Shown: positions 21,884 through 31,900 of the stretch, piece after piece
Position numbering within the stretch: the first letter of the stretch is position 1
How the letters are laid out: every line of letters starts with the position of its first letter
Source: Microglena sp. YARC
Lineage: Eukaryota > Chlorophyta > Chlorophyceae > Chlamydomonadales > Chlamydomonadaceae
Reading direction: 5' to 3'
Length of the DNA stretch: 64,000 nt
Assembly (NCBI GenBank): GCA_022414725.1
Contig: CM039464.1
Span: 11,888,810 to 11,952,809, forward strand
Notes under the pieces: model-generated
The model's input: only the letters and a program-made list of their open reading frames with translations
Database searches by the model: none
What the model was told of the DNA's origin: nothing
Position numbers and translations under genes: made by a program

Positions 21884-23992
21884 TCACGCTCCGAAATGGA
21901 TGCCCAGGTGGCAGACCCTATGGAGAATGTGGCAATAGATGAGCCAGCTGCTGAAGATGAAGAGTGTGTGGAGCGCTGCCATGACCCCCCCCCCCCCCCC
22001 CCCCCCCCTCCACACACACACACACACACACACCACCACCACTACCGCAAACTCACAACCACCACCACCTGACCACCACCAACACTCAACCAAACCCAAA
22101 CTCAACTGACGCAGTCACGCTCTGAAATGGATGCTGAGGTGGCGGAGCCTATGGAGGATGTGGCGACAGAGCAGCCAGCTGCAGAAGATGAAGAGTGTGT
22201 GGAGGTGGCCCATGAGGAAAAGCACAGTAGGGTGAGTTTGGGTTGTGGTTGAGTTGGTGGTGGTGGTGGTTGAGTGCGTGGAGGTGGTTGAGCTGCTGAA
22301 GATGAAGAGTGTGTGGAGGTGGCCAATGAGGAAAAGCACACAAGGTTGGGTTTGGGTTAAGTTGGTGGTGGTTGGGTTTAGTTGTTGGTGGTGGTTGAGT
22401 GTGTGTGTGGAGGTGGCCGATGAGGAAAAGCACACAAGAGTGAGTTTTTATTTAATACAGGATTTTTGGCGGATTAACTGGCTTCGGTCAGCTCCATCTT
22501 GTGGTGGTTGAGTGTGTGGAGGTGGCCGATGAGGAAAAGCACACAAGGGTGAGTTTTTTTTAAATAAAGGATTTTTGAACCCTGAACCCCAAACCTTGGA
22601 CACTGGCTTCGGTCACCTCAATCGTGGGTCATAGCCATCGTGGGGCATCCTGCCTCCTCCTACAGGGTGGAGGGCGGATGTAGCTCCACACTCCACACAC
22701 CCTGCTGACTCGCATCTGTTAAAATTCTCATGAGCCCCACACAGCACACACCATGCTGATTTGCTTGCATATTTCAAAATACTCATTTAGCCCCACACCC
22801 CACAACCCCGGCTGACTTGCATCTGTCAAAATGCTCATGTAGCCCCACACCCCACAACCCCTGCCGAATTGCTTGTATCTGTCCAAATACTCATGTAGCC
22901 CCGCACTCCGCACCCCCTGCTGAATTGCTTGTATCTTTCAAAATACTCATGGCCCACCCACCCACCCACCCACCCCAACTGAAGGTATGCATATTTCAAT
23001 ATACTCATGACCCACCCACCCACCCCAACTGAATTTATGCACATTTTCAAAATGCTCCTGTAGCCGTACACCCCACACCCCCTGCTGAATTGCTTGCATC
23101 TTTCAAAATACTCATGGCCCACCCACCCACCCCAACTGAAGGTATGCATATTTCAAAATGCTCATGACCCCACCCACCCCAACTGAATTTATGCGTATTT
23201 CAAAATGCTCATGTAGCCGTACACCCCACACCCCCTGCTGAATTGCTTGCATCTTTCAGAATACTCATGGCCCACCCACCCACCCCAACTGAAGGTATGC
23301 ATATTTCAAAATACTCATGACCCACCCACGCACCCCAACTGAATTTATGCATATTTCAAAATGCTCATGTAGCCGTACACCCCACACACCCTGCTGAATT
23401 GCTTGTATCTTTCAAAATACTCATGGCCCACCCACCCACCCCCAACTGAAGGTATGCATATTCCAAAATGCTCGTGTAGCCCCCACCCCACATTCACCAT
23501 GGCTGAATGTATGCATATTTCAAAATGCTCAAGTAGCCCCCACACCACACACCACACCCCCTGCTGAATTGCTTGCATCTTTCAAAATACTCATGACCCA
23601 CCCACCCACCCCAACTGAATGTATGCATATATTTCAAAATGCTCATGTAGCCCCACACCCCATAACCCCTGCTATATTGCTGTATATTTAAAAATGTAGC
23701 CCACACTCGTGTAGCCCACCCCCCTGTCTGAATTGATGCATATTTAAAAATGCTTGTGTAGCCCACCCCCCTGTCTGAGAATGTCACAAAGGCCAACGCT
23801 CTAGGCCCCAAGGCTGGCTCTGCGCTAGCTGGCCCTGGGCCCTCCTCTGTCAAGCCAAGCCTTGCAAGCACTGGCTCAGCAGGCCACAAGCCAGCTATGG
23901 GCGGAGAGAAGCGCAAGGCTGCTGGAAGTCAGAACAGCGCTAACCCCTTTGCACGTCGACCCACAAAGGCTCCCAAGGGTGGGAGGGCCTGA
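21884..23992 (+). CDS. Unknown protein: acidic exon(s) and basic C-terminal exon
   Basis: Exon a, 22115-22231, lies between CGACGCAG-type acceptor and a GGTGAGT donor and gives 39 residues with SRSEMDAEVAEPMEDVATEQ and a glutamate-rich tail. A near-complete upstream copy starts at 21884 after the same acceptor but runs into poly-C. The terminal exon 23780-23992 (acceptor CTGTCTGAG, weaker) gives 70 residues rich in A, G, S and K, with MGGEKRKAAGSQNSANPFAR and the end KAPKGGRA before TGA. Phase is 0 throughout, so they join. The basic tail suggests a nuclear protein, but I do not recognise the family. Upstream exons are unknown. Confidence 0.5.
21985..22030. repeat. Poly-C tract and CACACA run
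   Basis: A poly-C run of about 22 bases followed by about 20 bases of CA repeat, lying between the duplicated exon copies. Confidence 0.75.
22232..22553 (+). repeat. Array of donor-side exon copies
   Basis: After the exon ending at 22231, its last 35-50 bases (GAGTGTGTGGAGGTGGCC, then GAGGAAAAGCACA) recur three more times with a following GTGAGTT- or GTTGGG-type donor, at about 22300-22343, 22400-22440 and 22512-22550. Spacers are GT-rich intron sequence. The splice donor is thus present four times. Confidence 0.75.
22713..23770. repeat. Tandem array, 60 and 130 bp units
   Basis: Two alternating sub-units make up the array: CATATTTCAAAATGCTCATG with TAGCCCCACACCCC, and GCTGAATTGCTTGCATCTTTC with TACTCATGGCCCACCCACCC. 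About eight higher-order units of roughly 130 bp fill the intron before the terminal exon at 23780. Confidence 0.85.
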
Positions 23993-24480
23993 GCAGTGGG
24001 GAGATGGCACACTGCCACAGCTGTACCAACCCCTCTGCACGTCGACCCACAAAATAGGTCCTAGGGTGGGAGGGCCTGAGCAGTCGGGAGATAGCACACT
24101 GCCACAGCAGTACTAAACCCTTTGCACGTCGACGCACAAAGGCACCCTAGGGTGGGAGGGCCTGAGCAGTGGGGAGATGGCACACTGCCACAGCTGTACC
24201 AACCCCACTGCACGTCGACCCACAAAAGAGGTCCTAGGGTGGGAGGGTCTGAGCAGTGGGGAGATAGCACACTGTCACAGCAGTACTAAACCCTTAGCAC
24301 GTCATTCCACAAAGGCTCCAAAGGGTGGACGGGCCTAAGCAGAGAGATGGCACACTGCCACAGCACTGGGCCACATGCCAGCCATGGGCGGTGAGAAGCG
24401 CAAGGCTAGTGGAAGTCAGAACAGCACTAACCCCTTTGCACGTTGGCCAACAAAGGCGCCCAAGGGTGGGAGGGCCTGAG
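23935..24480 (+). repeat. Array containing the gene's last codons and stop
   Basis: The unit of about 87 bp begins with CTTTGCACGTCGACCCACAA and includes GGTGGGAGGGCCTGAGCAG, which is the 3' end and TGA of the exon ending at 23992, then GATGGCACACTGCCACAGC. Six to seven copies follow. The last (24370-24480) extends further into the exon, repeating GGGCGGTGAGAAGCGCAAGG. The array thus started from the coding end. Confidence 0.85.
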
Positions 24481-24483
24481 CAA

Positions 24484-24572
24484 TAGCTATTATTTCCAGC
24501 TACGAGCAGCAGCTTCTAGGCAGCTACCTGAGCCAGCCACTGGGTTAAGCCCTAAGATCCGGAAACAGTACT
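24484..24572 (+). mobile_element. MITE family A fragment (left half)
   Basis: ATAGCTATTATTTCCAGC, TACGAGCAGCAGCTTCTAGG and GAGCCAGCCACTGGG match the left arm of the 61287 copy. The right arm is missing and a tandem array follows. Confidence 0.65.
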
Positions 24573-24577
24573 GGAAA

Positions 24578-24995
24578 CATCTCACACACACGCACACGCA
24601 GGAGATAAAACTTGTAGCAACCCTTTCCACACACACCCTCCCTCCCTCACACACACATGCACACGCAGGGGAGAAAACTTATAGCAACCCTTTCCACACA
24701 CACACACCCTCCCCCCCTCACACACACATGCACACGCAGGAGAGAAAACTTGTAGCAGCCCTTTCCACACACACACGCATACACCCTCCCCCCCTCACAC
24801 ACACATGCACACGCAGGGGAGAAAGCTTGTAGCAACCCTTTCCACACACACACACACACACTCCCCGCCTCACACATACGCGCAGGAGAGAAAACTTGTA
24901 GCAGCCCTTTCCACACACACACGCATACACCCTCCCCCCCTCACACACACGCGCACACGCAGGGGAGAAAACGTGTAGCAACCCTTTCTTATCCA
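24578..24995. repeat. CACACA-rich tandem array, about 80 bp
   Basis: Five to six units each contain ACACGCAGGAGAGAAAACTT, GTAGCAACCCTTTCC and a stretch of CACACACA with CCCTCCC. Confidence 0.85.
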
Positions 24996-25311
24996 TAGCC
25001 AAAACTGTTTTAGTCAATGTACAACCCTGTATAGCCAACGCTGTATTAGCCTAATTTGTGGGATTGTCTATTCGGGAAAGCATTTAGCAATCTCTTCCAT
25101 GTCCACCGCTGCTAATCCAGTACTGGACATTTCAAGCCATGTCAATGATGGCGTTGTGCCAGACTGAGGTGTCCAAGGTTGGAGCTGGGAACGAATGGGA
25201 AGGAATGGTGTAATCGGGGGAGGGGTCAGGACAGATAGATAGATACGCTTGGATTTGAAATGTGTGGTGTAGTGTTTTAGCTGAGTACCTAAGGAATTGG
25301 AATGGCTGAAC

Positions 25312-25445
25312 TTGGACTTAAACTTGGTTACATAGCTTCGGCCAGCAATTTGGCTGCTCGCCGTCTTTGGCAGTAAAAACATTCTTACCAGGAAAATGTA
25401 AACGCGAACAAAACACTTTTTCCATTTATTTCCATTTTTTGAATG
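25312..25445 (+). repeat. Dispersed repeat family J, copy 1
   Basis: It contains TTGGTTACATAGCTTCGGCC, GCTGCTCGCCGTCTTTGGCAG and AAATGTAAACGCGAACAA. About 130 bp are shared with 48672-48803. Its core, GGCTGCTCNCCGTC, also recurs near 25690, 26000, 26300, 27985 and 37290, and inverted at 46140 and 46520. Class unknown. Confidence 0.6.
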
Positions 25446-25572
25446 GTTGCATGGTTCTATACGCATTGAGGCGTCCCACCATCTGCAAGACACAATCCGT
25501 CGTTTGAACGAATTGATACCCACAGAAACAGGGAGTAGAATCACCGATACCCTCGGAAGACAGGGAGTGCCG

Positions 25573-25685
25573 AGGATTGGATTGCTAACATGCTTTTCGC
25601 CAATGAAGTGACGATTGGATTGCTAACATGCTTTTAACCAATGGAGTGACGAGGATTGGATTGCTAACATGCTTTTGACCAACTC
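25573..25685. repeat. Tandem repeat, about 45 bp, three units
   Basis: GGATTGGATTGCTAACATGC and TTTTGACCAATGGAGTGACGA-like words recur three times. Confidence 0.7.
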
Positions 25686-25724
25686 TGGGCTGCTCACCGT
25701 CTGTTGGCCAGAGTAAAACAAAGG

Positions 25725-25725
<1 letters not shown>

Positions 25726-25760
<35 letters not shown>
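25726..25760. repeat. Poly-C tract
   Basis: About 34 consecutive C followed by a short CA run. Confidence 0.9.
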
Positions 25761-25762
<2 letters not shown>

Positions 25763-25785
25763 ACACACACATACATGCCTCAACA

Positions 25786-26232
25786 TGAGGCAAGAGTATT
25801 ACTCGGCCCTCGACTGAGTAGTGCATTGACTAGTCCTAGGCAGCGTCGCAAGCGCCGCCGAAACATGGGGAGCATAATCATTGTTACACCACACACCCGA
25901 GTACAAATGGTAATCATATGGCTGCAGATAGTTGAAGACATGTCGAGGTCGACCTGCCTTCAATTTGAATTGTTCCATGGCTTTTCAGCCAACTCTGGGC
26001 TGCTCACTGTCCTCCAAATCCAAGTCCCCTAGTGCGAAATTTGTGGACAGCACTGCGATTCCTTAAATGCCGTTATATAAGTGTTCACTCCATTAGTGTA
26101 ACAGAAACCAGGAAGCATACAACATGAGGCAAGAGTATTACTCTGCCCTCGACAGAGTAGTACTCGGTAGTCGTAGGCAGCGTATAAGTGCACCCTCCAT
26201 TAGAGTAACAGAAACCAGGGAGGATACTAAGC
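25786..26232. repeat. Direct duplication of a 40-70 bp segment
   Basis: ATGAGGCAAGAGTATTACTC followed by GCCCTCGAC and a tail ending in GTCCTAGGCAGCGT or GTCGTAGGCAGCGT occurs at 25786 and 26124. CATTAGTGTAACAGAAACCAGG occurs at 26091 and again near 26200. The tail resembles the end of repeat family B. Confidence 0.5.
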
Positions 26233-26234
26233 AC

Positions 26235-28295
26235 ATTAGACAGTTTACAGCATTACATATACAATATATGATTGTTATTATATATATTCGGTATATCAGC
26301 CTTCAGGCTGCTCACCTTCTGCTGGCAGATAAAAACATGGATAGCATAAATACTTATACACCACAGTCAAGAGTACGTACAGGGCAGCAGACAGTTCATG
26401 GACATGTTGAAGAGAGATTGTCAACTTGAACTCGATTATATGGCTCCAGCCTTAATGGTGGATTGTATACCACGCGGCCATCTGGTACGACCACACTCAA
26501 TAACATATAACTTCATCCATATCCTTGTGGACACGCCATTTGCATGCGTGTTTTTCCTGGTTTCGGGGTGGGTGGGTGGGTGGGTGGGTGGGTGGGGGGG
26601 GGGGGGCTTGCGCATGTGCCACGTAAACTCCGATGGCTTTGAACAACCCTCAAACCTCTGGAAGAGTGACAGGCCTGTCGGTGACCGCCTGCGGTTAGAA
26701 GTTAGACCTGTAGGAGCTGTGTCCTGTACCTCAAGATTGTACTTTACTATGAGGGGCGTGGTTTCATACCTCATTTGAGACTTGGAAACCGCCGTCCTCA
26801 ACGTTTTCTTATCGATTGGTTTTTTTTCTTCTCCATTCGGCCCTCGCAGTTTTCCCCCTATCCTTCTGGATCCTCTTTCTGGATTTTTCTTTCCAGCAAC
26901 GGCTACAGCTACTCCCACACCCTCTATTCAACATATTGATTATCATGAACTCCTGCCTTGTCCAAACCCCTTGCTCATGCTCTGGGCGTCTTGCGAGGCC
27001 CACAGTATCTTATATCTCCAAGGTAGGTTACGTTTCTCACCGAATGTCGCTATTCCGGAGCCTTTCTTGCTACAATTCCTCGTGACAAGCTTATCTGAGA
27101 TACCCTTTCTTGACGAACCCGCTGCAGAGGAATTCCAAAGCCTTCAGGCAGGTCGCAGCCTCTGCCATCCCTCGACGAGTGAGTTATGCAGTGTTGGCTG
27201 TTAGATGCCCGTATCCATCCTCACACATCAACCGTTGGGGTAGTACGGTTGGAAATAGTAGTGGATGCGCGCTCACGCTCGTGGAACGGAGATGAAGGGC
27301 TTGGACGTAGGGGCGTTCGATTGCGAAGAAACGTAGCGAGGCCTCAGTGAATTTCAATTTTAAAATCCACTCGTGTTGGCTTCATGCGTCATGGTGTTGA
27401 AGATATTCGATTCGTCAGGGTTTCCTGTGTTTAAGCAGGTTGGGATCTGCACCGCGCAAACACTGCGATGGGCTGGCCAGTTTGAGGCATAAGTGATTGG
27501 GACTAGAGCTGATTCCATCTTGTCCCAAACTGCCTTGCTCCTGCTCTACTATGTGAACGATGCACCCACCCCGCTGCTCACAATTGTCTTCTCGCACGTT
27601 GGCTTTAGCAATTCTGAGGACCCCCTCCCTACACTGACAGTAAGGACTGCTCGATAAGGTTTACTCGAGAATTCGGTTCAAGTAGTGAGGATTCGGAAAT
27701 TCCTCTCCGCCTGGTGAGATCATGCTTTGATGCATTTCGTAGCTCACAGCACGCCACGGAGAGGCGGGGGGTGAGAAATTGGTTCGCGATTTCACGGTGT
27801 TCCGGCAGTTGGACCGCACCAGACCAGCTCAAGCGATAGTTTAAACGAGAGACGGGGGGCATACAGGTGAGCGGGGAAAAGGAAAGGAATAATTTTGCAG
27901 CTATCTGGTAGCCACAAGGCGATGTGGTTTTTGCCCGGAAGCTACCTTCCTTGCTTTGGTTACATGGTCCATCCGGGTCCATTAGCCTTCTGGCTGCTCA
28001 CCGTCCGCGAGCGGAGTGAACATGGGTGGTATGAACGGTCCTACACCAAACTCTGAATACTAAGTATCTTCCCGTGAATGAACGGATCTTAGACCCCAAC
28101 GTTGCCCGCCCGTCTCGGATCATCTCGCCAGCAGATGTCGGGGATCCGGAATCCGTCGTACAGAGAGGGAGGGGGGGGGGGGGGGGGGGGGGAACTGTTT
28201 GCTTGCATCCATTTGGCGATCCCGTCTCGCGTCCCATCATCGGAATGACCAGGCGCATACATTCAGCTAGCCCTGAAAGATTGCCCCCCCCTCCA
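26235..28295. other. No assignable gene
   Basis: Mostly unique sequence with short runs of G (26585, 28168) and fragments of family J. A frame of 140 codons at 26782-27204 (+) includes a plausible exon between TTTCCAG (26890) and AAGGTAGGT (27020), but it has no recognisable motif and no partner exons. I leave it uncalled. Confidence 0.4.
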
Positions 28296-28540
28296 CACTG
28301 TTTCTTTTGGGGGCTGAAGAGTACCAGCTTCTACTAAGAGTAGCAGCTTCTAGACAGCTCCCTTTCTGCGTCCTTGGGCCAAACCTGAAGCTAGGCAATG
28401 CGTCAGGAAGCTGACATTACATTATTATGCAGCCAAAATTATTACATTACAATGCAGCCAAAAGCTATGGGATTGATGCAGTGGCTGGCCAACTGAGCTG
28501 GCTAGAAGCAGCCATGCGTAGCAAAAAAGAAAAAGCGCCC
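28296..28540 (+). mobile_element. MITE family A, diverged copy
   Basis: It begins CACTGTTTCTTTTGGGGGC and shows AGTAGCAGCTTCTAGACAGC, CGTCAGGAAGCTGACATTAC and, at the right, GAGCTGGCTAGAAGCAGCC followed by AAAAAAGAAAAAGCG. The middle has an extra tandem copy of ATTACATTA-type sequence. It belongs to the subfamily seen at 48.3 kb. Confidence 0.65.
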
Positions 28541-28971
28541 CTTCACACACACCACCACCACATCACCATGTAATGACTGGGCTGATAGAGATTACTAGCT
28601 CTCAAGCCTAGCAATCCAGCCTAGTGCTTCATCTCTCCAAGACACTTCAGCATAGTAAACCAGGACAATTCAGCAGAGCCTCTGCATCCTCCGCTCCTTA
28701 ATCAGCCTCCCCAACCAGAGATTTGTATTTCCGCTACCTATCCCCATCGCTACCTGAAAACCTGTTTCGGGCGAAATATTCACTACACGAGGCCCCCTAC
28801 CCCCCCAGCTCTCAGGGGGCGCTGCCCCCCGAACACCCCAGGCCGCCCCTACTAAAGCTACCAGGACTCCGTCCCTAGAGGAGGCCTAAACCCATGAACT
28901 TACTAGGTAATCCACTTTCTGAACTGAAAAATAAACTCTGTACCTAACCCACCCCCCAATCCCTCCTGCAG

Positions 28972-31900
28972 ACCAACTTTTTCTACTTTGACCCTGAGAA
29001 TCCCGATAATGTGGTTGAGGTTAAAGCTGCCCCAGCTCCCGCATCACCAGCCAGGAGGAAAGTAGCTCTTGCTACATCACCCGCGCTCGATGGATTGGAT
29101 GGATCGATTGTCAGTGAGGTGGGTCATGCCTTGGGACCGGCATATCATATGATTTTGACCAAAGGCGAGTAGGATCTCATACAAATTGCATCATATGATA
29201 GTGTACATAAATGGTAACTTTAGCCTAGCCAGGCCGCCGGCATCATATGATATAATATTTCCGCTCCCTAGTCATGCCTCTCTTGCATGGAATTGTTTTG
29301 AGGAGTTTCAGTCAGGCTAGAGTTTGCCGAGTAGCACTAAGCACATGGCCACACATGCATGCCCTCACCCTCCCCGCGGTATTCATCCCCCCCACCCCAC
29401 CCACCCACCCACATAACCCCCCCCACACCACCTCCACCACCACCCATACACCAGCTTCCACCTAGATCCCCATACACACGTGCCACCAACCACTTACCAC
29501 CAACAACCAACCACTGACCCCCCACCCCCACCCTTGCTGCAGATCCATGCCAACATGGGCATCGGCACAACCAACCACTAAACTCCATCCCGTGTATTCA
29601 AGCATACATGCTCGTACACATGCATGCGCTAGCATTCATTGGGGGTCTTGAAAGGAACTTATGAATGCTCACTCATGCAGCCCCCACCCCACCCCCGGCT
29701 CCAACACCCAGACTTACACATACACGCATGCAAATTAACACACACACACATGCATGCTACAGGCACAACCTGCTGCTCTTACTACTGAGCAAGTAGCCAA
29801 GATCAGCACCATGCAGCAGAAGCTAGCCGTCCAGCTAGAGTCAGAGAGGCAAAGAGTAATGACGCTGCAGAAGTACGAAGGGCAGTACAAGGAGTGGAGA
29901 GTACGTTGCGATCAGCTGTCCAAGGAGGTGGACACATGCCAGGTGTGTTTTGGCTTGGGTATTTTGGCTTGGAGTGCACCAGTTTGGCCTGGGTATTTAG
30001 GCTTGGGGGGCACCAGTTTGGCCTGGGTGTTATGGCCTGAGTATTTAGGCTTGGGGGGCACCAGTTTGGCCTGGGTGTTATGGCCTGGGTATTTAGGCTT
30101 GGGGGGCACCAGTTTGGCCTGGGTGTTATGGCCTGGGTATTTAGGCTTGGGGGGCACCAGTTTGGCCTGGGTGTTATGGCCTGGGTATTTAGGCTTGGGG
30201 GGCACCAGTTTGGCCTGGGTGTTATGGCCTGGGTATTTAGGCTTGGGGGGCACCAGTTTGGCCTGGGTGTTATGGCCTGGGTATTTAGGCTTGGGGGGCA
30301 CCAGTTTGGCCTGGGTATTTTAGCTTGGGGGGCACCAGTTTGGCCTGGGTATTTTCGCCTGGGGGGCACCAGTTTGGCCTGGGTATTTTAGCTTGGGGGC
30401 ACCAGTTTGGCTTGGGGGGCTCCAGTTTGGCCTGGGTGTAATGGCCTAGGTATCTTGGCTTGGGGGGCACCAGTTTGGCCTGGGTATTTTGGCTTGGGGG
30501 GCACCAGTTTGGCCTGGGTGTAATGGCCTGGGTGTTATGGCCTGGGTATTTTAGCTTGGTGGACACCAGCTTGGCCTGGGTGTTATGGCCTGGGTATTTT
30601 GGCTTGGGGGGCACCAGCTTGGCCTGGGTGTTATGGCCTGGGTATTTTAGCTTGGGGGGCATCAGACTTAGGTTTCATTACTAGGCCCCCGGGGACTAAG
30701 GTTTAGGTTTGAAAGGGAGGGAGGGAGTCACCTCAGTGTCTAGCTGAAAAGCAGTGTCCAGAGACTTGTGGGAGGGGGCCATTGGAAATGTAATCAAAAG
30801 AGTTAACTTGGCCAACGTTTTAGTTACAACTTATGACAATGAGAGCAATAATGGGGCTCTGTAAGAGTGCATAATATCTATAAAAGCTCTATCCAGGATA
30901 GTGAATAGATGCTATTAACCACTTACTAACCATTTACCACTACCGAAGAGTCAAGGGGTCCATCAAGCTAAAGGGCTCAATAAACTTTGGGCCCTAACTA
31001 GACAACTTTCTCCCGTTGGGGTAGACGCCGGCTGACATACGAAGGGGGGAACAGGGAACGTCAATGGATGGAAAATCGGAGAGAGGATTTGGTCGCATGC
31101 ATGGAAAGAGGGATGGAGCTGCAGGCCGGGAGTGATGCTCTAGTAGTAGCTACGAATCCGAATTCTCATCATCGTCAATGCATGCTCTAACAATTCGGAT
31201 TATGATGGCAACTGCAGACGAAGCACTAGCAAGTTACCCTACTGTCCTGCAGATCAACATGCAATCACGAGGCACTCTGCAATATGCGGAAGGGGCAGTC
31301 GGTCTGAGAGCTACTAATGAGCCAAATTTACCGCGGAACATCCCAACCAGGCGGCAGTCGCGATAGCTCAGATCTACGATCGAGATGATTAGTCGGCTAT
31401 GGGTTAGCTTGAGGACAGCGACGGAGTCAAGAGGGGGCAATAACACGCAAACAATTAAGTCGTGTAGGGCTCTGCAGCTGACCTACAGCAGTGTTGACTT
31501 CCGAAAGTGCGAGAATTAGACAAATTGGCTCAAACCGCTAAGACAGCTAGCCAGGAGTCAACTTAGTTGTGATGCTCTTTTAGTAGCTACGAATCCGAAT
31601 TCTCATCATCGTCGATGCGTGCTCTTACAATTCAGATTCTGATGGCTACTGCAGACGAAGCACTAGCAAGTTACGCTACTGTCCAGGAGGTCAACATGCA
31701 ATCACGAGGCACTCTGCAATATGCGGAAGGGGCAGTTGGTCTGAGAGCTACTAATCGACTGCAGAAAATTGGAGTAGCGGTGTGGGGCTGCCGTTAGGGA
31801 GTGCGCGCGACTACCTAGAATACAGTGGCTTTGGGACTGCAAATGATGGCCGTGTTTGCAAAAACGATGAAGGGTACCCTATACGCAGATTGGCTTGTTG

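Noticed and set aside
26782..27204. 140-codon plus-strand ORF with exon-like borders
   Set aside because: Splice-like ends exist but no partner exons or motif; evidence is too thin for a gene call.
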